A stretch of DNA of 64,000 bases from Hirundichthys speculiger (GCA_018398805.1 JAGFBZ010001936.1:1-64000), one strand, 5' to 3'. Positions 22,935 to 34,584 are shown, counted from the first letter of the stretch. Made by a program: numbers and translations. Notes: generated from the letters alone by a model not told the origin.

Positions 22935-23641
22935 TACAGTGGTACCTCTACTTACGAACGTTTCTACATACGAAGTTTTCAGGTTACAAAATGTCTCAAT
23001 GGGAAAATATTGCCTCTTGTTATGAAAGAAATTTCAGGATACGAAAGTCAAAAATACAGTAGCGCTGCTACTTGCAGCTCCCAGAGTTTACCGAATGTAA
23101 ACATCTGTATCTCCGTTTGAAAGCGTTGCTTCTGAGCCACTCTACCATTGGCTATCGCTTAGCATCTTCCTGGCATCCCATTGGCTAGGAGGGCCCCTTG
23201 TCTGTATGAGCGTAACCCAGCAACCCAGGTAAACGAACAATTTTTACCTCCGCCAAGGAGGTTATGTTTTTGCTGGCATTTGATGAAATTTTCAGGAGTT
23301 GTCGGAAATGTGACAAGGAAGAACTGATTTCATTTTGGGTGTGTTCCGGAAGAAATCCTGGATTCTGGATCACTTTCAAATTTTCGATAATTGTTGCGCT
23401 TGGTGGAGGTCTGCCCTCTCCAAGTGCTTTTCAGTTCATGTATTTCTACATACAGGTTTACAGTTTTTATGTCATTTCATGTATTATTTATAATTTATGA
23501 AAAAAATTATGTTTGAATTTTGGGGGGCTTGGAACGGATTAGGGCATTTACATGGAAAACGTGTCTCTACCTACAGAAAATTTTCAGGTTACGAAACTAC
23601 TTCAAGAACCAATTAATTTCGTAAATAGAGGTACCACTGTA
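22935..23641. mobile_element. TA-flanked DNA transposon (CAGTGGTACCTC family), copy 2, with cargo repeat
   Basis: Same ends and TA flanks as copy 1 but inverted orientation inside. Between about 23241 and 23437 it carries a piece of the CCTCCGCCAAGGAGG repeat. The element sequence on both sides matches copy 1 (GGGTTGCTGGGTTACGCTCA-type region inverted; TGACATAAA region). Confidence 0.8.
23241..23437. repeat. cargo fragment of the CCTCCGCCAAGGAGG repeat
   Basis: TTACCTCCGCCAAGGAGGTT followed by about 180 bp matching 61490-61700 and its end, with an internal deletion relative to that copy. Confidence 0.7.
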
Positions 23642-24652
23642 TATATCTATATGCCATGGCAACATCCAGTTAAAGCTGTTTTTTTTCTCCAGCAGACCAG
23701 CTACAATTATTTCACATTATTCTAACCAATGAATTGTTCCAAAGCCTTCGAACAGACATGACTGCAATACTGCAACAAGATTCACGACAAACTCCAAGGC
23801 ATCAATGCCCCTAAATGCGGCTCGACTCTGCGGCTCTAATATATTGGCGGAAGGATCGAAACGGGCTCTTGTTATTGTTGAATAATGTTCGAAACCACCA
23901 TAATCCAAAGTGAACTCCAGTAGCGCCGAGGGAGGAAACCTTTTATGCACTCCTCAATAAAACTGTTATGCAGTCATAAATAGCCGGGGAGACTTTTCGC
24001 TTAGAACGTATCAGCGGCGGGGACAGACCCAGTCCTGGCCGTGAATTACAGCCGAGCATCTCTCGCCGCCGGTGCCAGTCTCTGATCCGCGGGGCCAACT
24101 ACCTTCCCCCTTCGACTTCAAATGCTCCAAGAGGTGCCAGTAGTTTCTGTGAGACCATTCTGTAAATTAAAAGTGTTGCAGAAGCTGCTGCTATGGCAGT
24201 AAAAGATGAAAATAAAGGAAGAAATAAAAAAAGGATGCCCCCCTATTGGACGTAATTCAAGCAGGCGCACAAATCCTGCTTCCTATCAATAGACAGGGTG
24301 TTGGTGAGTCATACCGCGTGGGTGTCACCTCACAAGAAACACCCCACTTTGTTGCGGTTACCGAGATAACTTTATTTCTTTTTGGTTTGACAAAGAAGTT
24401 GGTCACAACTGGAGAGCAAGGAAGGAGAGAGAAAAGTGGATAAAAATAATAACGGTGAGATGCTGAGGCAGGTAAACAGCGCAGACTCTTCTAGGATGCA
24501 CGTTCCAGGCGGAGCTGCTCCAAGGTTGTCTCTCCGGGAGCGCGAGCAGACAGGAAAAAATGCGTCTGAGAGTAAATATTTGTGCAGCAGGATGCGCTTG
24601 ATTCGCAACCAACGCACATGCTGTTACCATTCCGGGTCGCCGCTGGACTCAC
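23642..24652. other. intron upstream of exon e side, unique
   Basis: No transposon ends or coding pieces that I can support. Confidence 0.35.
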
Positions 24653-24797
24653 CGAGGGCGTCCTGCAGGTACTTCTGTCCCACCAGTTTGAGGTATTCCT
24701 CTATGGCCTTGGTGGCCAGCGTGTTTTCTCTGAAGATGAGGTGCTCGTTCTCCCCGCAGCGGTCAACCTCCGACATCATCAAATCTGTGAGGAAATC
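24653..24797 (-). CDS. dab2ip: DAB2IP exon d: RasGAP domain with arginine finger
   Basis: This 145-bp exon has 48 codons plus one base. It begins [15 protein letters not shown] and contains FRENTLATK; by RasGAP family knowledge the arginine here (codon 23 of the exon) is the arginine finger that supplies the catalytic residue to Ras-GTP. It ends at QKYLQDAL plus the first base of a glycine codon, completed by exon e. The acceptor is tctgcag and the donor gtgagt. The catalytic residue is intact, so the GAP activity is predicted to be conserved. Confidence 0.97.
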
Positions 24798-25082
24798 CTG
24801 CAGAGACAACAATAAAAAACAAAAGAAAAACACAGGATGAGCGCAGGGTTAATAAGAGCTGCTCCCAAAATTATCCACGCTCGAGTTCAATTAGCTGACG
24901 GAGATGTTTTTTTTTTTTGTAATTACACGAGGCGCCTAGCGGCGCGTGAAGGTGAGCGGAAACGGGAATCGGTCCTGATGACCATTAAAATAAAACCTCA
25001 CATGTGTTGGCGGCTCTGGGACGCCTTCATCTGACCTACTTTCATCATCCTCATCTGTCAGAGACTTCTTTTTCTTTTCCTA

Positions 25083-25751
25083 TACAGTGATCCCTCGCCA
25101 ATTCGTGCTTTAAGTTCCGCAGTTTTAGTTATTCGCGGATTTTTCAGAAATATATAATGTAATAAAAAATCAAGAAATGATTGATTGGATGGCAAAAATC
25201 CACCCCACAGCAGAGGAGAGGCCACAGCTGCCAGCGAAAACGTCAAACGACAAGCAACAGGAGAAACGCAGGCCGCCCAGCAACCGCTTACCCCGAGCGA
25301 TCTGATTGGCCGACGCCCCCGGATCTGTTCGGGTTCACTCGTGACTCCAGACTCCGCTGTGGATGAGGCTGTGAAGCTGGCGAGGACCTTAAAAACTGTA
25401 GGGTTCTCTGATATGATGTCAGAGGACGTGAACGGCCTTATCGACGGCCACTCTGACCCCCTGACGGACGAGGACCTGGTGGAAATGACTGAATCTGGCA
25501 GTGAGGAGGACGAAGATGAGGAAGTAATAGAGAGGGCCTTACTCTTTCTAACTTAATGAAGCTCTGCAATATCGCCAGGGAATTGCAGAATACGCCCAAG
25601 GAAATAGACGATGACATGGTGAGAGCTGTTGAGTGTTACATACATGTACCTAGGTCTAGGATAGGCTCGCGGGGCGCCGGCTCCAGTTCGTGGACTTTTG
25701 ATTGTCGGAGGGGCGGTCCCCATTAACCGCGAAAAATAAGAGATCACTGTA
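25083..25751. mobile_element. Tigger/pogo-like element with transposase tail, TA duplication
   Basis: Ends CAGTGATCCCTCGCCAATTC and, inverted, CAGTGATCTCTTATTTTTCG, flanked by TA. Same family as 12573-13061, but it retains a piece of coding sequence. Confidence 0.8.
25185..25556 (+). pseudogene. Tigger/jerky-type transposase C-terminal fragment
   Basis: The open frame reads VNGLIDGHSDPLTDEDLVEM followed by an acidic stretch (ESGSEEDEDEE). This LI(E/D)xHxxxLTxEDLxE pattern is typical of the C-terminal end of Tigger and jerky-like transposases. The DDE core is missing and the upstream part of the frame is not recognisable, so it is an internal-deletion derivative. Confidence 0.6.
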
Positions 25752-25869
25752 CACACCCTTGCCACTCTTCTTACTTTGAGGGGCATTTTTTGTTGACTAC
25801 ATGTGCCAATTGTTTTGCAACAAGAGCTAAATTATAAATTTAAATCAACCGTTATCTGAGCCTGATTGC

Positions 25870-26600
25870 AGATCAAAGTCAAAGTCAAAGTCAGCTTTAT
25901 TTGTCAATTTCTTAACATGTGCTTGACATATAAAGGAATCGAATTTTCGTTTTTCGCTATCCCATGCATAGACAGGTTAAGATAAAAAAATACAGTTATA
26001 AAGTTATACAGTTATAAAGACTTAAAAAATATAGTCTAATAGAGCTAAATAATAATGAGTGCAATAGAGCAGTGGTCCTCAGTCCCCGGGCCGCGGACCG
26101 GTACCGGGCCGTGGATCAATTGGTACCGGGCCACACAAGAAAAAAATAGCTTTTTACATTTTATTTATTATATGAGTCTGAACTTTTATTTTGAAAAATC
26201 TTTTATTTTGAAAAATGGCCAGATTCTCTCAGTTACATTTCAGTCACTTAAGCGCCAAAATTTAACCCAGCTAGCAAAATGAGTAAGACGATAAAAGACG
26301 ATACCAGGAGTCCTACTAAAATATTCCTGAGTTTTTTTTTATTTTATGTTATTTATTTAATGGGCACAGAGGATGTTACCAGAGACTTTGATGTTATACT
26401 TATATTATGTTATTGGTGAAATGTAACATGGAAGCCTGTCCCCCCCCGATTGACCGGTCCGTAGTTACAAAAAGGTTGGGGACTACTGCAATAGAGAGTA
26501 AGCAGGGGTCGTATGAAAAAAATACAAGTGATAATCACAACAGTGCATTAGTTCTTTATATAGCACTGGTCACACAAAATAAATAAATAAATAAAATACA
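25870..26600. repeat. LINE-derived tail repeat, split by a hAT
   Basis: AAAGTCAAAGTCAAAGTCAG followed by CTTTATTTGTCAATTTCTTA and an AT-rich tail is a common teleost retroposon 3' end. It is interrupted by the hAT at 26070-26488 and resumes with AGAGTAAG and AATACAAGTGATAA. Confidence 0.5.
26070..26488. mobile_element. hAT MITE, TSD CAATAGAG
   Basis: Left end CAGTGGTCCTCAGTCCCCGG and right end GGTTGGGGACTACTG, with GGGCCGCGGACCGG subterminal motif. Perfect 8-bp duplication CAATAGAG at 26062-26069 and 26489-26496. Confidence 0.9.
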
Positions 26601-28286
26601 GAAGATATTATTTACAAATTAAGCATACTGTGAACACGAAGTCCATCCAAAGACATGAAACCCAACAACCCACAGGACCCAAAGGATCTACTGCTGAAAC
26701 CGCAGTGTCAGACGCCCTGTTACGATCTAAAACAGCAGTTTGAACAACCAGAAATATGCACGGCTCTAACAAATGCTTTTACCGAGGAGTAACGGGCAAC
26801 AACAAGTGAATCAGAGCTGCGCTCACAGCTGTTGTTTTGACTGCTGCAGGAGAAATGAATGCAGAATTCATGAAGTTTGTCGACGGCAAGACGAATAAAG
26901 ATGCACATGGCTTTTTTTTTTTTTCTTGCACGCGTGGACAAACGAGCAGAAAGCTGCTGCTTTGACAGAGGACATCAAGCCGTCTGGTCGTGATGTGATC
27001 GACAAAAAACCCACGATAACAGCTGTAAACATGGCCTACACGGATGAAATACGTTTACGCAAGAACAGGCAAGAAAATGGCGATTTTTATCTTCCTTCTC
27101 CACTTTCATTCAGATGCTCAGAGAGATTCAGATTTGCTTTCATACGTGTAACCAGGTGGTAAATACACAACATTTACATTGTAAAATAACCTGTGTTATG
27201 ATGTGTTCTTTTGTTTGTTGTTATTTGTGCCATGTAACGTAAGGTAGACACTGAAATGTAGTAACACCTTTTAGTCACAAGGCGGCAGCATTGAGCTCCT
27301 GTTGTTACACTGCAAAGTGCATCTTGGGTTCTTTTTTTTCTGCTGTGCGTGGAACTGAAAACATGCAAGCGTGTAAAGACTCGGTTGTTGGAGTCCAAAG
27401 AATGTATATGCGCTAGGACGATGTTAGCATTCGGTGCTAAGTGAGGAAAACTCACATGTGAAATGGAGTCTGCCCAGTTTTCCTCGGCCACTGCCTTATT
27501 TTGTGTCACAGTTTCAGGCCAATTTGTATTTTGTTTGATATATCTCATAACTAAGAACAGTCCTCAGACTTTAAAATTGTTGGCTTACTGAACACAGAGA
27601 GAAAAGTCAAAGTGTCCTGTGTCCTGTGTGTGTCCATCTCATTCTTACGGGCTACATACGCATATAAAATTAAAAAACCATGTGATTCATCTATCCTTTT
27701 AGCTGTCAGTAGGAATTATTGAAACTGAATGCTTGGATTTATTTTTCTTCCAAAAAAAAAAAAAAGTCTCATTTTAGAAGTGATCTCCAAAAAGATAAAG
27801 TGGGAAGAGACAGAAAACAAAAAGTCTGAGCTGGAGAGATGGAAATGGAACCATCTGGGGATGAGTCATCCCTTCTTTAGATCCCTTCAACAAACTTCGT
27901 GGCGTACTCTCGCGTAAGTCCCCCGACAGCTTGTTAAACTTGGGAATCAGTGTAGCGGGGATGGCGAAAAGTGACAAGCGACAAATGTGGAGAGTAAAGC
28001 AGACAAGGAGAGGAAGGGGAGAGACGCAGAGCTGCCCTTAAAAGAACAGAGGAGGAGCTGGAAACACAGCGACGATCTCGCGACGCCCTCGGCCTCTAAT
28101 CAAAGATGCGCCACGGGGAGCCAATCATCCGCTGATGCAGAGCGAAAGGAGCCTTTTTGGCTACGCGCCGGCGCTATGCAAACATACACACACTCGCAAA
28201 AGCATATGCGCTTCTACAAAAACATGACGAGATGAAAATCAGAACACCGGCTGAACAAATGTGCAACACTGCAGAAGTGCACGTCC
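26601..28286. other. intron, no gene supported
   Basis: Long, mainly unique segment with a T-run near 26911 and an A-run near 27753. I saw no terminal inverted repeats or coding similarity. Confidence 0.35.
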
Positions 28287-28400
28287 ACTTATAGAATAGA
28301 ATAGAAATACTTTGATCCCCGGGGGAAATTCTGGCGTTACAGTAGCAACATTGAAGTATAAAGTGACCACCACCAAGGCAAAAAAAAGTATGAAAGTACA
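28287..28400. repeat. retroposon end repeat
   Basis: AGAATAGAATAGAAATACTT followed by TGATCCCCGGGGGAAATTCT is a common teleost LINE-end motif. Confidence 0.5.
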
Positions 28401-28451
28401 TGCGTAAATGGGAAAAAAAAAAAAAAAACGCAACTAATTGGAAATGTCACA

Positions 28452-29715
28452 TACACTATATTGTCAAAAGTATTCGCTCACCTGCCTTGACTCACATATG
28501 AGCTTTAGTTCATCCCATTCCTAATCAATATGACGTGGCTCCACCCTTTGCAGCTATAACAGCTTCAACTCTTCTGGGAAGGCTGTCCACAAGGTTTAGG
28601 ACTGTGTTTATGGGTTTTTTTTTTTTTTACCATTCTTCCAGAAGAACATTTGTGAGGTCAAACACTGATGTTGGACCAGAAGGTCTGGTTCTCAGTCTCT
28701 GCTCTAATTCATCCCAAAGGTCTTCTATCAGGTTGAGGTCAGGACTCTGTGCAGACCAGTCAAGTTCTTCCACACCAGACTCTTCCATCCATGTCTTCAT
28801 GGACGTTGCTTTGTGCACTGGTGCACAGTCATGTTGGAAGAGGAAGGGTCCAGCTTCAAACTGTTCCCACAAAGTTGGGATCATGGAAATGTCCAGAATG
28901 TCTTGATCTGCTGAAGCATTCAGAGTTCCTTTCAGTGGAACTAAGGGGCCAAGCCCAGCTCCTGAAAAACAACCCCACACCATAACCCCCCCCCCCTACC
29001 ACCAAACTTTACACTTGGATCAATGCAGTCAGACCAGTACCGTTCTCCTGGAAACCACCAAACCCAGACTCTTCCATCAGATCACCAGATGGAGAAGTGT
29101 GATTCTTCCCTCCAGAGAACGTTCCTCCACTGCTCTAGAGTCCAGTGGTGGCTGCTTTACTCCACTGCATCCGACGCTTTGCATTGTTCTTGGTGATGTC
29201 TGGCTTGGATGCAGCTGCTCCACCATGGAAACCCATTCATGAATCAGAATCAGAATCAGAATCAGAATCTGCTCTGTTGTTGAGCTAATCTGAAGGCCAC
29301 ATGAAGTTTGGAGGTCTGTAGTGATTGACTCTGCAGAAAGTTGGTGACCTCTTCACACTATGTTCTTCATCATCCTCTGACTCCGCCCCCTCAGTTTATG
29401 TGTCCTACCACTTCATGGCTGAGTTGCTGTTGTTCCCAAACACTTCCATTTCCTTATAATACAGCTGACAGTTGACTGTGGAATATTTAGGAGCGAGGAA
29501 ATTTCACCACTGGATTTGTTTCACAGGTATCATCCTATCACAGTTCCACGCTGGAATTCACTGAGCTCCTGAGAGAGACCCATTCTTTCACTAATGTTTA
29601 GAAACAGTCTGCATGTCTAGGTGCTTGAATTTTATACACCTGTGGCCATGGAAGTGATTGGAACACCTGATTCTGATCATGGAGAGTGAGCAAACACTTT
29701 TGGCGATATAGTGTA
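28452..29715. mobile_element. Tc1-like transposon, decayed, TA duplication
   Basis: Left end TACACTATATTGTCAAAAGT and inverted right end TACACTATATCGCCAAAAGT, about 30 bp with few mismatches, flanked by TA. The element is about 1.26 kb, the usual length of teleost Tc1-like elements. The coding region is on the minus strand and broken; a GAATCA-repeat (29233-29268) has expanded within it. Confidence 0.92.
28627..28983 (-). pseudogene. Tc1-like transposase, C-terminal catalytic part
   Basis: The open part contains [10 protein letters not shown] and [11 protein letters not shown]. The aspartate of the first and the glutamate of the second are separated by 34 residues, which is the DD34E spacing of Tc1 transposases. 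Frameshifts and stops upstream remove the DNA-binding part and the first aspartate from this frame. It is a dead transposase. Confidence 0.9.
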
Positions 29716-30140
29716 TTATCTGATGTTTCTTTCACACAGAATGGACTGGATGCATGCGCGGTGTACTTCAGTTAAGATGGAGACGTCACAGAGAGGCGAA
29801 CAGTTGAAGTCAATTATTGGCCCCAGATGAACTGTGGGACATTTTAAATAGAAAGTGTCTAAAACAACTCTAAACTGAGACGAAGTCTGATAAATGCAAA
29901 TTTGGACGCGATTGTTGCTTCTTCTTGGGCGATGTCCTTAGAGGTCACTGCTATGAAGATCCCTCTCCTGCGAAACATCAAGGAGATCCAGAAGATATCT
30001 ACGCCTAACTCTGCGCCAAATCAAAGCCAAAGTGAAGTTTGTCTGAAACATGGGAACATGTTTTGGAAGTCTGTACCCCTGCCTTTTGCTCCATGAGAGT
30101 TAGGATTGGCTCCAGCAGACCCTGCACAGGACTAAACAGG

Positions 30141-30180
30141 TATGGATGGATGGATGGATGGATGGATGGATGGATGGATG
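30141..30180. repeat. (TGGA)n microsatellite
   Basis: Ten uninterrupted tetranucleotide units. Confidence 0.9.
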
Positions 30181-30599
30181 AATGCTGCTTCTATTTGGCA
30201 CAGAAACGGTGAGTATTCAATCCAAAAAAAAAAAAAACCAGTTACCACAGGAGCTCCTGAGAGACATTGCAATTCGACGCTCCACTATTGATTATGAATC
30301 GTAGGAGTGCTAATCAATTTTGGCCTTGGCAGTTTCATCTTATTTTTCAATGGAACACGTCAGTGGAAAATATGAAGCTAGCTTTGTCAATGCCATGGAA
30401 TGGTTAAAAGTTCTGTTTAATTTCATAAAAAGGAGCTGGTCATTCTGACCGTACCTGGCAAAAACTAATATTGCTGCAAAATCAGACAACTGTCGAATTT
30501 TAGGAGGATACATTTGTTTAATATTCAATATCTACCCTCTACCCGCTGTCCCATCGTCTGTGGGTGGTTGATCTCTGCTTATATATATTCTTCTTCTTC

Positions 30600-30935
30600 T
30601 TTTCCTTTCAGCTTTTCCCTTCAAGGGTCGCCACAGTGAATCATCCACCTCCATCTAACCTTATTCTCTGCATCCTCTTCTCTCACAACAACTAGCTTCA
30701 TGTCCTCTTTCTCTACATCCATAAATCTCCTCTTTGGTCTTCCTCTTGGCCTCCTGCCCAGTGGTTCCAATCTCATCATCCTGCTACTGATACATTCACT
30801 ATCTCTTTTCTGTACATGTCCAAAACAACTCAGTCTGGCATCTCTGACTCTCTCTCCAGAACATCTAACATGTGCCGTCCCTCTGATGTTCTCATTCCTG
30901 ATCCTGTCCATCCTCGTCCTCAGTGCTACAGTCTC
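30600..30935 (-). mobile_element. RTE-type LINE, 3' coding part (split from 32889-33205)
   Basis: The minus-strand frame reads MDRIRNENIRGTAHVRC, then FGHVQKRD, RRPRGRPKRRFMD and RWMIHCGDP. This is the end of the reverse transcriptase polyprotein of a widespread teleost RTE-like LINE. The part that precedes it in the protein is found at 32889-33205, beyond a large hAT insertion. Confidence 0.75.
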
Positions 30936-31163
30936 TAGGCTTTACACCCATCTGGATCGGCAATATCAGATTTTGCCATATGGGGGATCGGCCTCAATGT
31001 CTTAATTTACCGATCTGATCAATGACGTCATTGTCATGTTGAAACTCTGCATTGATTGTAGATGTCTTGTTTTATCCTTCTCATTTACTCTTTCATGTTT
31101 GTTTTGCCTGGAGGCCATTATTTAAATTGCATTTAATACATGTAGTTTTCTATTTGGCATCTA

Positions 31164-32705
31164 TTTATTTTAGGCAAGGCAAGTTTATTTGTAGAGCACA
31201 ATTCATACACAATTCAAAGTGCTTTACAGATGCATAAAATTACAAGAAGGCAAAAAGAGTCATTCCATAAATCATACGAACATAAAAATAATCATTAATT
31301 AATTAAATCAAAAAATTAATTTAAAAAGAACATTAAATTAAAAATGAATTAAAAATGAAATAAAAAATGAAAAGTGCAGATAAAATCCTTCCAGTCATCA
31401 TCTTCACATCTAAACAGAACTGTTTTCAGTCCTGGATCTGAACATTGTCAGTGTTCAGGTCCTGTCTCACATCTTCTGGAAGACTGTTCCAGATTTTAGG
31501 AGCATAAAACTGAAATGCAGCTTCACCTTGTTTAGTCCTGACTCTGGACACCAGCAGGAGACCACTGAGGTTCTCAGAGTCCAGGTTGGTTCATATGGCT
31601 CTAACATGTCAGAGATGGACTTTGGGGCCATGAAGAGACTTGAACACAAGTAGAGCTGTTTTAAAGTCTATTCTCTGAGTGACAGGAAGCCAGAGACCTC
31701 AGGACTGGACCAATATGGTCGTATTTCCTGGTTCTAGTCAGGACCAGTGCAGAGACCTCAGGACTGGACTAATATGGTCGTATTTCCTGGTTCTAGTCAG
31801 GACCAGTGCAGAGACCTCAGACTGGACTAATATGGTCGTATTTCCTGGTTCTAGTCAGGACCAGTGCAGAGACCTCAGACTGGACTAATATGGTCGTATT
31901 TCCTGGTTCTAGTCAGGACCAGTGCAGAGACCTCAGGACTGGACTAATTGGTCGTATTTCCTGTTTAGCAGGACCAGTGCAGAGACCTCAGACTGGACTT
32001 GGTCATATTCCTGTTCTAGTCGGGACCAGTGCAGAGACCTCAGGACTGGACTAATATGGTCGTATTTCCTGGTTCTAGTCAGGACCAGTACAGAGACCTC
32101 AGGACTGGACTAATATGGTCGTTCTGGATGTACTGCAGCTGTCTTACAGCTGGTTTAGAGCCCAGTGAGCAGACCGTTACAGTAGTCTAACCTGATGGAG
32201 ACAAACCCATGGATTAGTCTTTCTAAATCGGTTTTAGACGCTATGCTTTTGATTCTGTCAATGTTTTTTAGGTGATAAAAAGCTGCTGATGTTATTGCTT
32301 TAATGTGGCTGTTAAAGTTCAAGTCTGAATCCAATATTACCCCTAAATTTCTGACCTGATTTTTAGGTTCTAGAGAGTCTCAAGGTGACTGATAACACTT
32401 TCTCTTTGTTTCTGTGGGCCACAGACAATTATTTCAGTTTTGTCTGAGTTTAGCTGGAGAAAGTTGTTTTGCATCCACACACTGATCTGTTCGATGCGGC
32501 GACACAATGAATCTACAGGCCCATGTTCTCCTGCTGTCAGTGACACATACTGTAGATCTGAGTATCATCTGCATAGTTGTGGTAGGACACATTACAGCTG
32601 CATATTAGCTGGCCTGGCATGTACGGATTGAACAATAGAGGTCCCAGGATTGAACCCTGGGGAACCCCACAGGTCATTTTATTTGTTGGAAATACATGTG
32701 GCCTG
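31164..32705 (-). mobile_element. L2-type LINE fragment, copy 1, with minisatellite
   Basis: The minus strand includes a decayed reverse transcriptase with YADD (near 32556-32580) and [13 protein letters not shown] motifs near 32640-32680, and ends (3') in AAGTTTATTTGTAGAGCACA. The C-terminal coding part has been expanded by a 59-bp tandem repeat (31692-32120). Confidence 0.8.
31692..32120. repeat. 59-bp minisatellite, about 7.3 units
   Basis: Units start AGAGACCTCAGGACTGGACT and end GGACCAGTGC. Starts are at 31692, 31751, 31810, 31868, 31926, 31981, 32033 and 32092 (partial); later units are shortened and diverged. Confidence 0.95.
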
Positions 32706-32888
32706 GGTGACATTACTTTGTGTTGACCTGCGTGTCATTATCTATTTTTGAGTTAAAAGTGCTAGTCAGTAGCCAGTGCAGCATTACTTCCCTTAATTTG
32801 CAATAGTATGACGGTTCTGAGGCAGCACAAAGAATACTGCCCATTTGCGGTGACCATCGGCCCAAAAATCTGGATCGTGTAAAGCCCA

Positions 32889-33205
32889 ACAGTCTCATAA
32901 CTGTACAACATCGCAGCTCTCACCGCCGTCTTGTACATCCTTCCTTTCATCCTTGCTGATACGCTTTTATCACACCTGACACTTTTCTCCATCCCTTGCA
33001 ACCTGCTTGCACATCCTTCTTCACCTCTTTTCCACACTCTCCTTAGCTCTGGACCGTTGAGCCTAAATACTCAAAATCCTCCACCATCTGTATCTCTACT
33101 CCCTGCAGCTTCATCGTTCCACTTGGGTTCCTCTTATTCACACATGTATTCAGTCTTGCTGCAGCTAACCTTCATTCTTCTCCTTCCCAGGACATAACTC
33201 CACCT
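32889..33205 (-). mobile_element. RTE-type LINE, upstream coding part
   Basis: The minus strand encodes decayed SVSARMKGRMYKTAVRAAML, the segment that in this LINE family directly precedes the one at 30600-30935. It starts with the ACAGTCTC duplication. Confidence 0.7.
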
Positions 33206-34020
33206 CTAAATGTTATATATATATATATATCCATATTCATTCTCAGTGCCTGCTGTTTTTTTCTAATGTCAAGTATGTACTTGTGATACTGCATTCAGGC
33301 CTGATAATATCCCACGATGAGAAACTGATGGAATTTATTTTATGAGTAAATCACAGCCACATTTGTTTTACCGACCACATTTCGGCGAAAAAGCGCTCGG
33401 GGACTGATCTCCTCTTTTATATCTGTGTTCAACAACTGCAATTCCAGCAAGTGTAAAGTGCGCAGCAGCGTAGCAGGACCGACCATAAAACATTTATGTG
33501 TTTTCTGCAACGGCGGATGACTGCAAGAGTTCCTGTGGCAACCAGACGCGCTCGGTTCGCTCTGCTGCAACAGCACGGCAACACGCGGCTCAACAGGTCC
33601 GTATGAAAAACATGAGATCAGAAGCAGAAATAGAGTCGGACTTTCTCAATGCAACCTTTTATGGGGCAGGTTACGTGTACCGCATAGGTTTCCATGGTGA
33701 TTCAGCCAACTGGAAAGAAAATCAACTTGCAAAGAGAAAAAAAAAATGTATCACTTGGGTTTCTGCATGCCTTACTAATTCATCAATCGTATTTGTGAGC
33801 ACACAAGAGGGTTGACAGAAAATGCAGTTTGTCTCACCAGTCACATGAAATTCATAAAAAAAAAAAAAAAAACAGAGGAGCGTTTGAGAATTTCAAGGAA
33901 CATTTTTCTGTCTGAGACCGAGTGGACATCTGCTGGTCCTCGTTTAAGCTCTTAGCTCATTAGCTAGTTATCTGGTTTGTCAACTGGGAGGCGTCATGAA
34001 ATGGTTTGAGGCAACGGTCG
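33206..34020. other. intron, unique, with (AT)n at 33212-33230
   Basis: No gene or element ends supported. An A-run lies at 33857-33873. Confidence 0.35.
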
Positions 34021-34027
34021 CTTAACC

Positions 34028-34212
34028 CAGGGGCCTCTGTCCTGCAGGTTTTAGATGTTTCCCTCCTTATACACATCCTGATACAAGCTACTGTGTCATT
34101 AACAGACATGTGCTGACCTTGATGACCAGATGATGATGGTTATTGATTAGGATCAGGTGTGTTAAAGCAGGAAAACATGCAAAATCTTGAGGACCGACTT
34201 TGGACACCCCTG
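34028..34212. mobile_element. short hAT MITE
   Basis: Left end CAGGGGCCTCTGTCCTGCAG, right end TTTGGACACCCCTG. Flanks GCTTAACC and GCTTAAGG agree at 6 of 8 positions, as an old duplication would. Confidence 0.6.
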
Positions 34213-34305
34213 GCTTAAGGGCTGTGTATACTCTCGCAGCAATGTGTCGCAGTTAGCTTGTCGCTGGTATGCCGCAGTTAACAACGCAAGAGGGACAATC
34301 ACTAA

Positions 34306-34584
34306 CTAGCTAAACTTACTAAACGTATCTCTTGCGTTTTTCCACTTCCTCGCCGTCTCGGCCGTATCCAGACCCACATCCATCGCTATCTCCCTCCATG
34401 AATTACTAGAATATGTGCTGTCTTTGTAGTGTGGAGAACGAGAATCGTACAGATGTGGGTACTTCCTCACTTCTTCAATGACGCGCTCTTTTCTACGCAG
34501 ATGTAGAATTGAGCAATCAGAGGCCTCCTTTCTCTCCTCTCTGCGGCACTGTCTGCGGTCACCTACAATTTTGGGGCGGTGCAT
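34306..34584 (-). pseudogene. MADF/Myb-like DNA-binding domain fragment
   Basis: The frame contains VIEEVRKYPHLYDSRSPHYK, then WREIAMDVG and ARKWKNARDTF. This order (V...P.LY...YK...W..I...G...KW...R) is the MADF domain, which occurs as the second protein of PIF/Harbinger transposons and in host factors. Only the domain is present, with no nearby exon. I treat it as transposon-derived; a domesticated exon is less likely but not excluded. Confidence 0.55.

Larger units (their letters stand above)
30936..32888. mobile_element. hAT element inserted in RTE, TSD ACAGTCTC
   Basis: Left end TAGGCTTTACAC and inverted right end TGGGCTTTACAC; perfect 8-bp duplication ACAGTCTC at 30928-30935 and 32889-32896. 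The RTE coding sequence is continuous across it once it is removed. It hosts the L2 LINE at 31164-32705. Confidence 0.85.

Noticed and set aside
30700..31005. Plus-strand frame with leucine-rich peptide
   Set aside because: Antisense of the RTE LINE coding part.
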